Assembly (NCBI GenBank): GCA_030142905.1
Contig: JASJOG010000206.1
Location: 372,001-436,000 of the forward strand
Length of the DNA: 64,000 nt
Reading direction: 5' to 3'
Source: Heliopora coerulea
Lineage: Eukaryota; Cnidaria; Anthozoa; Scleralcyonacea; Helioporidae
The translations under genes were made by a program, and so were the position numbers. Below the pieces are notes generated by a model, which ran no database searches, was not told where the DNA came from, and worked only from the letters and a program-made list of their open reading frames with translations. Positions 35,580 to 47,408 of the stretch are shown in pieces (position 1 is the stretch's first letter; every line of letters begins with the position of its first letter).

Positions 35580-35789
35580 CAGTGGAGCCCCGCCTTACGA
35601 CCACCTTGTTAATACGGCCCACTCGTTAATACGGCCCACTCGTTAATACGGCCACCTCGATATTAAGGTCACTTTTTTCTGTCCCGGCAAAACGTCAATG
35701 CATTTCTCAATAAAGATATCTCGTTAATACGGTCACCTCGTTAATACGGCCAACGACCACATTGTAATGTTCCAAAGTTAAGAAATAAC
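35580..35789. mobile_element. Left terminal fragment of a Tigger-type element
   Basis: Begins CAGTGGAGCCCCG after TA, with several repeats of the TTAATACGGCC kind. It is homologous to the left 180 bp of the element at 58560-60059. It is cut at 35789 by the start of the large hAT element, and the remainder is not found on the other side. Confidence 0.85.
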
Positions 35790-36025
35790 CAGTGGCGTAG
35801 CTACCGGTCATGCTTGTCATGCTCAGCATGACTTAAAATTTTTCCAATCTGAAAATTTTAAAAACTGCAATTGAAATTTTATTTTCTTCCAAACGTCTCA
35901 TCAAATTTACGGAAATCGAGTTTTTCAGCCTGCTTCAGGTCCGCAATGAGGCTAGGTTCAGCTAACCTGAGCGCTGGAATAAGTACGAATCGTGGGTCTT
36001 ACGATTTCCTGCCTTAATCGTGGAG

Positions 36026-36207
36026 CAGGAATTCCATAATAATTTGAGCGCTTTTGATTGGCTAAATAGCATCACACCTATGTCGCATTTCCTGCAAAAG
36101 TCCTGCAATAATTGCAATGCAGGAGTTCCGGGATGATTTGAACGCATTTTATTGGCTGAATAGTACCACACCCCCGCCGAATTTCCTGCAAAAGTCCTGC
36201 TTATTAG
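36026..36207. repeat. Tandem duplication of about 90 bp upstream of hAT gene
   Basis: Two diverged copies, starting at about 36026 and 36121. Each contains TTTGAgCGC- or AACGCATTT-like sequence, an ATTGGCT box (inverted CCAAT) and TTTCCTGCAAAAGTCCTGC. The position directly before the transposase start suggests promoter elements. Confidence 0.6.
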
Positions 36208-36291
36208 CAATTGTAGGACTTCGAGGACTGAGTAACTCAGGGCTGTTTAGTATTCAAAGTTCAGTTAGAAGGCTTTATATTTTATCGTCTC

Positions 36292-38507
36292 ATGAATATG
36301 GAGATTGAACCAAGTCACCCAAATCCATCAAGCGAATCGTGTGGAAGCTCTGGCGGTCGGGATTTTGTTCAAGAGCTCTTAGAAAGACCGTTTTCTGCGC
36401 GAGGTGTCGCTGAGCAGAAGGAAATAGCTCGTATGCCACAACCTACACCGAAGCTTTCCCTTCAAACTACAATGGGCCGGACGGTTAGAAGGTTTCAAGA
36501 GTCGTGGTACTCTACGCGGGATTGGTTGTGCGGGAGTAAGAGAAAGAACGGTTTGTTTTGCTGGCCGTGTCTTCTATTTCGACCGGGTAAGTCTTCTCCT
36601 TGGGTATTAACCGGCTACACAAACATGCATAGTTACACGAGCGACTGCAAAAAACACGAGAAAGCTAAATCTCACATGGAGGCTTATAAATCGTGGAAAG
36701 TCTTTGATTCCCAGGAGAGTGTCGATCTTTTGTTTTCAAGGGCAAGGCGAGATGCAGTAGAGAGGTACAATGAAGAGGTTAGGCAAAACCGGGAATTGTT
36801 GAAAAATATTGGAGAAGCTGTCTTGTTTCCAGCCAAGCAAGAGTTGGCATTTAGGGGGCATGATGAGTCAAGTGGCAGTCTTAATCAAGGAAATTATCGA
36901 GAGCTGCTGAAATGTTTTGGCAAACTAGACTCCGTATTTGATCGTCGCCTGCATGGAAGGCTTGAGGAATCAGAGAAACCTGATCATGGGGGGGGGGATT
37001 TACTGGTGTTTCCCCTGATGTGCAAAATGATTTAATAGGATGTATAGATTCTGTTATTCAGGACCAAATTGATTTTGAGATACGGCAATGCCAGTTTTTT
37101 AGTATTCAAGTTGATGAAACTACTGATATTTCTAAGAAAGCTCAGCTTAGTGCTATTATTCGGTTGGATAGAGGGGGCCAAGTTGTTGAAAGATTCCTCA
37201 AATTTAGAAATGTTAGTTCTGACAGAAGTGCACAAGCTATTTGTGATATTGTGAAGGGAATTCTTGATAAGTATGGAGAATCTATAAAGTCCAAACTTGT
37301 TATGCAAACTTAAGATGGTGCATCTGTAATGAGTGGCCATCTTAATGGGCTACAAGCTATTTTATGACAGGTTTACCCTTATGCCTTTTTCTTTCACTGT
37401 GCTGCTCATCGACTTAATTTAGTTTTGTGTCAATCTGCCCTTAATATTAAAGCTGTTAAGATTTTGTTTGCTAATGTTTTAGCCTTTTGTACCTTTGGCA
37501 GATCTAGTCCTGAAAGAAATGCTCATCTTAAGTTGCATGGTATTGATATCCCTAATCCTGGTGAAACCAGATGGTATTATAAATCTTGTGCCATTTCTGC
37601 TATTTTCAATAACTTCGACTCTTTAGTAGCTGCCCTTACAGAGATTAGTGAAAATCCTCACAATTGGACTGATGAAACTGTTACTCAAACTGATGGTTTA
37701 CTCCACTTCCTGGAATCCTTTATTTTCTGTTTTCTTCTGGAACTCTATTATAAAATTTTACAGCAGTCTTCTATTCTTTATGATATCCTTCAGAATAGGT
37801 CCACTGATTTTTCTTATGGCATAAAAAAGATCCAAAATTTTGTTGATTTTCTTAATAATAATCTTTGTAATGATACTGCTTTTAATGATTGTTATTCGGT
37901 AGCTGAAAATAGAGCTGGTACCCCAACCAGAAGATCTGAGAGAAATATAAATTACAAGCAACTGTACTGTGAGGTTATTGATTGTATTGTTGGCATGCTT
38001 TGTGAAAGATTTAATGATGCAGAAAGTTTTTCATTCCTTGATTTAGTCAACCCTAAAGTCTTTATACAGTGGAAGGAAAGTGTCCCTAATGATAAAATTC
38101 AACAACTTAAAGATACATATGGCCCTCTTTTTGACATCCCTAAGCTTGTGAGTCAACTGCTTTTTGTTTACCAAGATCATGATTTTGTTAAAGAAAACCC
38201 CATGGAGCTTTTAGAATATATTTACCACATTAATATTCAGCAATGTATTCCAGAATGTGTTAAGTTACTTAAACTCAATGCAGTCATGGCTGTTTCCAGT
38301 GCATCAGGTGAAAGATCTTTTTCATGTTTGAAGCAAGTCAAAACTTACTTAAGAAACTCTATGGGGGATGAACGACTAGGTTCATTGTGCAGAATATCTG
38401 TACATAAAGATATTTTGAAGGAACATGAGGATAAGAAGGAGCTGCATAACTGTATCCTTGCAAAGTTTATTGAGAAGCCTAGAAAGCTTAATTTTAGGTA
38501 CAAATAG
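36292..38507 (+). pseudogene. hAT transposase, TTF zinc finger/ZMYM1-like, broken
   Basis: The first part (36292 to about 36990) encodes a TTF-type zinc finger: WLCGSKRKNGLFCWPCLLF followed by SDCKKHEKAKSH. After a run of G at 36988-36997 the frame shifts. The next part starts around VSPDVQND and carries the first catalytic Asp in VDETTDIS. Two in-frame stops follow: TAA at about 37312, where the family has Tyr before DGASVM, and TGA at about 37364. The remainder to 38507 ends in the hAT dimerisation segment SSASGERSFSCLKQVK. Total span matches a family member of about 740 residues. With one frameshift and two stops it is not functional as it stands, but decay is light, so the element was active relatively recently. 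Confidence 0.87.
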
Positions 38508-39473
38508 GTTTGGCCTTTTTGGAGTGTTTAAATTTTTTTAGTTTGAACTACTGTACAAATGGTTTTTAAAGAAAAAAATACTGGAAATTTGAGTTATGAA
38601 TATGAATTTAATATTTCCAAATAAAATAGATTGTGCCTTACACATGCTGTGATTGGTCAATTACCGTGTTTGCACAACTTCATGCACTCCAAAAAGCCAA
38701 ACACAATCATCAGTCCTGGGAAGAGAAATGTTTTACCAAAATTTAAATACAGGATTTGGATCTCACTCAATGGCTTATTGAATATTTTAAAGGAAAATGA
38801 TAAAAATAAAGTCTCAAGTTTGATGGTGTACCTGCTTGTCTAATGCCTACTAAAGCTCAGCAAAATGCTGCAAGCACTTTTCACAAAGGCAAACAATTTC
38901 AACAAGAGAACTCTTAAATTGGCTTTTGAAATTGTATTAAAAGCTACCTAAATCCCCTCCTCACAACAAGGAGAGAAGAATATTCAAGTCAACCCACTAT
39001 TCAAAAAGTTGAATATAATGTTTATGGCAAAGTAAAACAAGTGTCTTAAACAAGAAAGAACGTGAAGACCAGAGAAATCCAACAAGATCATCTATGAGCA
39101 GTACTGCTGCCAAAAGCAGTACATCCTCCAAGCAAATCAAATGCAAATGGTAGTTTTGAAAAATGTTTTCAGGATGCTCAATCAGTACAATTATTATTTC
39201 CTTTATATAAAGACAATCACTACCCATAACTTTGTTGTATGAGGTCAAAACATGAGTGGGAGGGGGGTAAAGGGTTAGAAGAAGACTGGGATGAGATGAA
39301 TAACTGAGCAATTTCATATCCATGAAATGTCCCATATTGTCTCCCATTTCTAACCAAACTCCTCTGAAGGCTTTAAGAGGTGTGAGGGCGAGAATCTGGC
39401 ACCTTAAAACCAGACTGCTCATAATTCTAGGCTTCTTTTTGGAGGCTGTCCATGTCAGAATCATGAATTTAAC

Positions 39474-39537
39474 TACAACTGATATTCATGTTTCCTAGGC
39501 ATGCTGATGAGCCCTGACACTGGGCGAAACAGCTGTA
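39474..39537 (+). ncRNA. Hammerhead-ribozyme-like motif
   Basis: CTGATGA (39504-39510) is followed by a clean stem-loop GCCC-TGACACT-GGGC and GAAA (39526-39529). The outer strands TACAACTG (39474-39481) and CAGCTGTA (39530-39537) pair at seven of eight positions. A CATG/CATG hairpin lies between the 5' strand and the core, in the place of helix I of a type III hammerhead. The expected NUH cleavage triplet is not clean, so it may be a decayed ribozyme. Activity is unproven. Confidence 0.45.
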
Positions 39538-40712
39538 TTAAAATTTATGTTAACGGTTTTGTCATCAATTTCGACTTGTCCTAAGAAACCATTAAATATG
39601 AACAATATAATTAGGCTAAATTAGCCACTTAAGTGACTTAACCACCTTCATGTGTTTGAGAAATTGCAATATTGAATTAAGGATGAAATACTGTGGTTGA
39701 TGGAATATTCATGTGATCACAATATTTAAACTTGCAGCTAATTCTGAAATTATTTTGGCAGTACCTTTAAAAAAACTTTCAGTTTCTTTTCAACAAACGG
39801 TTTTTATATGTTCCATTTATAAGATATTTCACTCTGAAATTGCAGGGAATGGCCATTTTAGGGTTGTAAATTTAAAAAATTTCCTGGAGGAGCATACCCC
39901 CAGTCCCCCGTAGTTCCTTTTCCACTTCCAAAAAGCAGGACTAAAGTATCTAACCCCAGCTACACCACTGCTTGTAAGGTATTTGCTCAGAGAGCAAAAT
40001 TTGGCACCTGATAATGACAGGACAAGAAATAATTTCTGAAAAATACCCCCGGCACACTAAGTCATTGAAACTTCAACTGATTTCCAGAAATATTCATCGG
40101 AATCCATTGAATAAATTGCATAAAATAAAGTACACTGTATAAAGAGCATGAGAAAAAGGCAACCCTATTAAAATTGCAAGTCACCTGATGTAGGAGTATG
40201 AAAGCTGCTGGAAGCCATGAGCCACAAAGCCTAAAATATTAGTTGTTTTAATACTTGGGAGAAGTCATTATAACAAACATTATTCAGTTGATTACATATC
40301 AATTATTAACAATAATATATGACAACAGCACCATAAAATGGACGAACTAATATTTCAAAAAAATAACTTAACCAAAATAATCCCTTCCAACATCTCCTTC
40401 TATCAACAATGGGGTTAAATAGTGTTTACATATATTTATACTAGGTGACTAAAATCTAAACACAGATGTGACATGGTCTTGTTTGTTTTAAAGTCGTAAA
40501 TTGTGAGACATGCTGAAGCAGTATTTGGACTAGAAAGAGACTTCCACCACTGCTGCAGTTCTGGTGCTTGTAAAAGGGGTAGTTGAAGACTGATTTTATA
40601 TTAAAAAATACCACCTATAAATCCCTTTAGTTTTGCTTTATACAATTACCTACAGTTATTAATGAGTACACTGGAAGCCCTACCTTGATATCTTCTTAAT
40701 ATTTTCTTTCAG

Positions 40713-41724
40713 GGCTGAACACAGATCACACTCATCAGATTGTCCCTTTGCCAAGAAAGGGAAGCCACAAGCTCAACTCACTGTGGAAGACTTTATCAAA
40801 ATGGAAATTGCAAGTCAACAAAATAGAATAGTGAGCAAGAATGTTTCCTTTGTTATAATGAAGAGTGCTTTCCCCAGTATATTTCCAAGGACTACTCCTT
40901 TTAAATACTCATTAAACAAATGTTGTGCATTATTCTCATCCATGCACCAGCTTGGAGTTACAATAGATTTTATGCAGATGTTCATTACCAGTAAGCTCAA
41001 ATCCTCAAAGTGTTTTTGTGCCCAAGGAGCTCAATTTTCCTCAGTGATTACAGTATAGTATTAGAAAGTGATGCCAGGACTCGAGGGAATTGAGCATCAA
41101 ATTTCCTTATTGCTTCTAGATCATCTGAAATAGTAACACAGATTGTCCTTCAACTGCATGGAAATTTAATTGCTAATCCTGACAAAGTAGTACCATGATC
41201 AGCTTTGTTTCTATTGTTCTCAAAAGCAATTTTATCACTAAATTTCCTCCAAAGAACAGAAAATTTCAAACTTTCTCCCCATCAGCATGCATGAGCAAAC
41301 ATCAAAATAAACAAAAGTTCCAAATAAAACAAATCATGTTTAGTCAGTAATCATGGTATAACCAACTAACACCATGGCACGAGGGAAGTTAGTGATTAAA
41401 TGACCTGTAAATCTGCAGGACATCTATTGTAAAATTCAGGCTGTTAACACACCAATTAAATTGCAGCATTTTGCATTCTAGACCATGTAAGTAAACACTA
41501 AGTGATACTTTGTCTTTACTAAATCACTATGGATGCTGTTCTCTTTACCCAACAATGCTGGTGGAGGACAATCACATGCTTTCATCTTCAGTGGAAATAC
41601 TGGTCAATTACTACTTGTCTTCTTATTCATTGAATAGGTAAAAGAAATGCAAATGAAAATCACAGAGGTGAAAAAACTATCAGAAGACATGCACAAAGAG
41701 TTGCTAAAACTGGTTTCATGCTAA
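40713..41724 (+). pseudogene. Survivin (BIRC5)-like gene, last two exons
   Basis: Exon 40713-40830 (118 nt) follows a pyrimidine-rich TTTTCTTTCAG acceptor and ends at GTGAGC. It reads AEHRSHSSDCPFA and later LTVEDFIKMEIASQQNRI, the C-terminal half of a BIR domain with its zinc-binding His and Cys. The next exon 41638-41724 starts in phase 0 after an AG and reads VKEMQMKITEVKKL to a TAA, 28 residues, like the helical tail of survivin. Survivin inhibits apoptosis and works in the chromosomal passenger complex. To my memory human BIRC5 exon 3 is also 118 nt. No exons encoding the first half of the BIR were found between the hAT element and 40700. The gene is therefore 5'-incomplete, perhaps cut by the transposon. 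Both exons are free of stops, so a functional gene with distant exons is not excluded. Confidence 0.68.
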
Positions 41725-42477
41725 TGAAGGAGTTCACAGTGTACCTCAGAGACCAACAAGCATCAGGAACACCTTATAGTAGATCAAGTGAAGATGTCAG
41801 GACTGGGAAGAGGGAATGCTAAATTAATTTTAGGTGTTGTTCCTGGATCCCAAGTGTTTTAGGTTGTTTGCTTTTTTCACCATGAATTATTAGCTGTTAC
41901 AGGATGTAAAATAAGGTTAGATTAGTTTGTAAAGAATTTTGGTTTTAATTCACGCAATTTGTTTGATAGCTCCATGACTCTTTTACACAATAAAGCTCTC
42001 ATACAACATCCAATCATTTATTGCTTTAGTTACACAGTAACTTTTATTTTTATTTTGTTTTCTTGTTTTTTAAAATTTTAATTTGGTCTCCAAACTTGAG
42101 GTGTTACTGTGGCTTTCACATTAGGGAATCATCTCAGGAGATATTAAAATTCTGCGTCACTCCTTCATTCCACCTAATGTTTCATCTCAAGGTCATTCTT
42201 TACTGTATGGATGGCTTGCAATTTCTAGAGATTCAATAGGCAACAATATTATAGCCATGTCGTAGCCATATTCAGTAGAACTTAGTGAAATAACATCGTT
42301 GACCCTTCATTGTATGATATTTTTGTTTGTTTGTCCTCAGAGCCTTGTGCGTTAAAAGGTTAAAGTTCCACCGTCATGGCCGCCACGACATCACTTAATA
42401 AATTTTCAATTACTCATGTTCATAATACAGGCATAGTTAAATTGGTGTCAGAAATATGACAGCCGTCTGCTCTTAAC

Positions 42478-42640
42478 TCACGTAAAAAATTAAAAGGTTG
42501 ATAACTGCCGTGACCGATCTCAAAGAATTACGTTTCGAGGAAAGGCCCTACGTCAAGAAAGTCCTGATGAAGGGTCTTTGCTTGAAACATTGAAATTCTT
42601 TGAGATCAGTCAAGGCAATTATCAACCTTTTAACTTTCTA
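42478..42640. repeat. Foldback repeat with hammerhead-like core, copy 2
   Basis: Duplicate of 15826-15985. CTGATGA at 42564-42570 and GAAAC at 42584-42588 are kept, but the intervening stem is poorer than in copy 1. Confidence 0.45.
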
Positions 42641-43249
42641 CCTTATTTACCACTACTGTCTTTGCAGTATTCTATTTTTACTATTAACATAGGCTACTGT
42701 AACAGCGTCAACACGGTACAGCAGTGTGTCAATTTATGGGAACATCCTCCATCCGTTAGTTTTCGGAGATTTATATGTTTTGTACAATTAGACAGATTAT
42801 TGGAAGGTTAATCAGATTCACAACATTATTACGGCATGGTGATAAGAATATTTTATTAAAGTTAACCGTCTCATTTAAGGAATCAATTACATTTGCATTT
42901 GACTACATGATCATATGTCTTAAATACTGGTACTGTAAAAGGAATGTCACCTGTTCGTAACTCACACAACTGACTAAACGAAGCTAAGTGAATTGACTAA
43001 GTCCATATCCAAACGATACGATTGTCGAATAAATTTGTTCATTGTGATATATACGATGAAGTTACTAGTGTCTTCAAAACCGAGTACAGGTACTAAATTA
43101 CAGAATGCGAATCGTAAAATCGCGCTAATTTTCGACCTAATGTGCAGTGCATAATGACATGTTTAATTTTAGAGCTCATAGTTGTCTTGTATGCTTTAGA
43201 GAAACGTTTTGGAATCTGAGTTCAGAAACTTTCAGCATGTTTGCCACAG

Positions 43250-44875
43250 TTAATTTGGTTCAATACACTATAATCGTAGTATTTTCCCAGACTTTCGTTC
43301 AAGAGCTTCAATAGCGACCTCCAAGGAAATTGCGACCTAAACGACAGAGTTACCAACGTCGAAGCCTCCAACAATTATTCCCCAAGCACGGCCCTGCTGA
43401 TCATAAACCAGTGCTCCGGAATCACCCTCATCTGAAAATCTATCCCCTCTCCTCTGTATGGTGAAACAGTTTCTACCCCACAGCTCTCCTTTTTCCAGCG
43501 TTTCTTCAATTGTTGTGTTGCACTTTGCGCAAAAAATTCTCTCTTCCCCAAGTGTGCTAACTTCAAGAATTTCAACACGGTTTGGGGGATAGCATTTTGG
43601 CAGTATGTTTTAAAATGACTGTGAATATGCCAAAACACTTCTCTTTTTTAAGTCCTGCTCGACAGGGATGTAAAGTTGACCTTTAGTGAGTTGAGTTGCG
43701 CGACCAGATTTCCTAAACACAACGCCTGTCTCGGTCTCTTCCTCAAATTTGAGTATGGGAACAATTCCACCGCTTATTAATGATTTGCGCCGAAAACCAC
43801 GAACAGTGCCTGTGGTTATTGCTTTCAATTCCTCTTCCTCATCGTCAAGTAGCTCGGCTACAGCTGCATCGACCCAAAATTCTTTCTCTACGACAGAGCA
43901 ATCTCTTCTTGGCACTTCTTTTGTTATGTTTTCTTGTACACCCCAGCTGTATTTCGCGATTTCTCTTGGGTACTTTTCATTTCGAAGCTCATCCAGTTTG
44001 GATTTATTCCTCAGTTCCTCTTCAATTTGTCCAATACGTTTCTTCCATTTCTCCACCGCCTTAGATTATCTCGCTCCTCACAAACGTTCTGTTTACTTCT
44101 CCAACATTTCAACGTTTCGTCGGTTTCCCTGACATCATCTTCACTTTCGCGGACGTCTTCTCTGAAATCTTCTATACTTGGCTGCACAATGATGTTACTT
44201 ACTTCACGCAAATCGGGATGTATCACGTGTTCACACGATAATAAATAATGTTTCTTGTCCTCGTCCAGTGCCACTATTCTGTCCTTCTACACCAATTCCC
44301 ACACCCAAATGTAAGGGAAAAGCCGAGGACCTATATGGTGAACATGCTGGTATGTAATATCCCTCGACTATGTCAAATGGGTATCCATTCAACTCTTCAA
44401 CTTCTGAGAAGTCACATTCACCCACCGGAATTTTACCTTTGCCTAACACAAACACCGTAACGCACAACTTGTTGGTTTCCTCTGCATTGGCAATTTTATA
44501 AGATGCTTGAACCGCAGTAACATTCAAACGAGTTTCAAAAATGTAAAGATTTTTTTCAATAATTTCCGCTAAATCTGACAGTTCTCTTGCTTTCGTTTTA
44601 TCACTGGATGGTAACGGGACAACGTTTGCTGACAGTGGTCTTCGTTCAAGGTTAACAAACTCCACGTTGTAGCCAGCAAGCATCTTCTTGGCATTTTCAC
44701 GGAAATCTTCTGTGATCTCTTTGCCTTCTGTATGCACATACAAACACATAGTTGTACCTTCATTGTCGCTCACCTCGTACGGGACTGCCCTGACACAAGT
44801 GGGATTAGCGGCCATAAATTGGAGAGCTAAAGAACGAGCCTTCACCAACCTAAACGTCTTCTCGTCGATTTCGCA
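43250..44875 (-). pseudogene. Trypsin-like peptidase gene, copy 2, broken
   Basis: Same plan as copy 1, without the LINE: acceptor at 44876-44878, N-terminal unknown region, His in LLSCEHVI, Asp in WVDAAVAELL, KSGRAT, Ser in GDSGALVYDQQ. Breaks: the same frame change as copy 1 near 44275; an insertion of about 14 bases and a one-base loss near 44060-44090; a one-base loss in the run before the CYPP segment (about 43600) relative to copy 1; and an in-frame TAG (about 43340) after GNSVV, where copy 1 reads on to its stop. The His-box change common to both copies predates the block duplication, unless the model there is wrong. The others arose afterwards. Confidence 0.75.
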
Positions 44876-45796
44876 CTGGAAACAAATTAAAGACAGAGAT
44901 TCTAATTAGTCCCATCGGAAAACAAATGCATTTCAGTACATCTGACCTCTTATAATGGACACTCAAAATGATAAAGAATGGCTTCGGCAGCTCTTCGATG
45001 TCTAAGTTCATCATTAAGGTAATCACCTTTTTGTAATATCCAAAGTAAGTTTCACACCGACAAATCAGAACGTCGTAAGTCTATGTCGTGTATATTTCAG
45101 AAAGTAGTCATCGAAATCAGCTAAAAACGTTCGTTTGGCCAGAATTGCGACCAAACCAGCCTAAGTAACAGTCGCATTTCATCGACTCGCACGTTTTAAC
45201 AACAGTGAAGAGTTGGACAGTAAAGCTTCTACTAATCGAGCTTTCTTAGCAGAATCAATCATTGGACTGTTTATTACACGTTACGCGTCGTCAGTGTTAA
45301 TGAATGTAACGGTACGACAAGCAACGGGCTTGGTTCAACTCAAACGCTGTCACTGGTGCTTCTGGGTTACGTCTACAACTGTCAAGTATGTAACTATTAA
45401 CTCTCCAATAGTGTCGAAATTCGTTTACCAAACGAAGACAGTTCGTATAAAAAACGAAGAGAGTTATATAAAAACTATTTTTAGTTATTTTATTTATTTC
45501 CTTAGTGATTCAACTTTAATCAATTTTAGTTTTCTTGGTAACGTCAATGCATAGTCTAGAACGAATAATCACTTTCTCTGAAGGGCCTCGTCAGTTAGCT
45601 AACAATACAACTGCCATTCTCAACTGATACGCACTCGCAATCAGCTACCTAACTAACGTTAAGGCAATGAGCATTGACATTATCCACATAAAGTATGCTA
45701 CAACTGGTTTTTCAACTTCTCTTAACTTTGTTATTTGTTTTAACTTAAATCACTAATTTATTACGAATAATCTAGTATTTCGACTTTAATTCTTAC

Positions 45797-45862
45797 CATG
45801 TAATTTCCTGTTTCCTTTTCGAGTTGAGTTACTGAAGTGGTTTTTGAAAAAGAAAAGATCAT
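45797..45862 (-). CDS. Possible leader-like first exon of peptidase copy 2
   Basis: Counterpart of 20372-20437. It also has 22 codons, ends TGNYM at a GTAAG donor in phase 0, and its acidic segment is conserved. An upstream stop again prevents a longer leader. The peptidase exon it would join begins at 44875. Confidence 0.33.
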
Positions 45863-47194
45863 CAATATTAATAATAATCTAAAATGGTTCTTCTACACTC
45901 GTACGAATTTAAGCTAAAATTAACACATCCAGCTGCAATGTACCATCATGAAATACAAAAGTGAGAAAAAGTCCTGCTGTAAACTTTTCACTGCCGTGAT
46001 GACCCACCAGGACACGGGCAGAGTTACCGGAAGGACCTTCTCGTGGTGCTTACTTAGCTTTGTTAGACTTGGCTCAAAAGCCTGAAATCCTGGAAAACTA
46101 GTTTACTGGTGAGAAATGGCCCGTGTGTGTGTGTGTGGATGAGTGTTGTTAATGTTGCGAAAATTGTATCAAAGTCATCATCGCTTCAATTAGTTTCTAA
46201 AAAGACTACATTCCTTGCACTTGTTTACAGATGACAACCAACAAATTTCTAAGGTTTCGTTCTATGGGTATATAAACTCAAAATACAATTTCAGACGTGA
46301 ACCTGGCGGGTGTTATGTACAGTTCTCACCTGATTCAGTCTTTACAATTTAGTTTGATTTTTGTTTTCTTCTACTAGGTGTAGTTCGCTTATCTACGTTT
46401 AAAATGTTCGTAGTTTTAAGAGCCTTTTCCGGTTTGCAGTTTCAGGTTAGAGTTTAAGTATTTATTTCTTTATTTATTTTATTTTATTACATTTTGCCAC
46501 GGATTTAAGGAAATAAGTTATATAAGATAATGTTTTAAGGAAAATGGTAAGATATGTGTATATACAGGGCGACACTAATCATCACAGTGTTTATTAACAA
46601 TTTACGCGTCGCTGATGGAGAGACTGTATATGAAGTAACGTGTCAGGATAGCCGCAACAGCATGCGCCAATTCCTGCGGTCCCAAAGTTAAAGAAAATAT
46701 AGGGAAAAAATTGAATTTTAAAAAAATGATACATCATGATAAGGACACGGACACAACGGATACAGTCACATTAACCAAACGCAAAACGCTATTCATCAGT
46801 TACAGCAATAGATAGCTTCGGTAAGACCCCGATATGTGTTGCATTTCAGGCATATCGATTTCCAGGATCAGGGGTCTTCAGGATTCTACACAAGAATTAG
46901 AGCTGCTTTGTAGTGTGATAGCACGTTACTTTTGAATTTCAAGAGTGTGGTTCAATTTACCTCTTGAACATACACGGACACAAACAATACCCAAAAGAAT
47001 TAAAACAAAACAGATTTCTAGCCTCAACCAGTCTTTTCTGAAACACACCCTACTCACTATCCTTAATGTTTTGCTTTGTTGACAAAGAAATCAGATACAC
47101 GAAAGGCCTCAGTAAAGCGTAAAAGATTCAGCAAAACTGCTGCTATAAACAATTTATTTACCTGTTTACAAAAAGAAAAACAAAAAAAAACAAT

Positions 47195-47408
47195 AAGTCT
47201 TCTGCACCCCGCTTGCCGTTCTTAGAGTTTTTGTCGTCTGGATTTTGAAGAGTGAATTCAGATTCTATCCCAGGAGAAAACTCCTCACCGGTTATTTGTT
47301 GGTCTGGCTTTCACTCGCCAATTATTATCGCTTTTCCAATGAAATGAACGATTTCAGCGCGAAAATCCATGCCAGCAGGGATACTACGTAATTAATCAGC
47401 ACAGGCAT
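47195..47408 (-). pseudogene. Decayed receptor 3' end in block B2
   Basis: DNA counterpart of 23580-23790. In the frame homologous to the receptor C-terminus, the segment reads HFIGKAIIIGE and then a TGA stop, so it is dead. It is cut off at about 47408, where block A3 begins. Confidence 0.45.

Larger units (their letters stand above)
27169..35789. repeat. Segmental duplication block A, copy 2
   Basis: Left part (27169-27905) matches the window start. The receptor matches copies 1 and 3, and 31526-35788 matches 54391-58738 of copy 3. Homology to copy 3 ends exactly at the first base of the large hAT element (35790). Relative to copy 1, the DNA equivalent to about 770-3130 is deleted just downstream of the receptor. 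Confidence 0.87.
35790..39970. mobile_element. hAT transposon, about 4.2 kb
   Basis: Left end CAGTGGCGTAGCTAC, right end the inverse of CAGTGGTGTAGCTGG. The left boundary is confirmed by the uninterrupted copy 3 (58738). The right boundary rests only on the inverted end, and no matching 8-bp duplication is seen, so the right flank was probably rearranged or deleted. It contains a broken transposase gene at 36292-38507, a promoter-region duplication at 36026-36207 and a hammerhead-like motif at 39474-39537. The 3' third may hold a nested insertion. Confidence 0.75.

Noticed and set aside
38997..39464. 155-codon minus-strand frame in the hAT element
   Set aside because: No recognisable domain, and the composition fits AT-rich non-coding DNA. 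Not reported as a gene.
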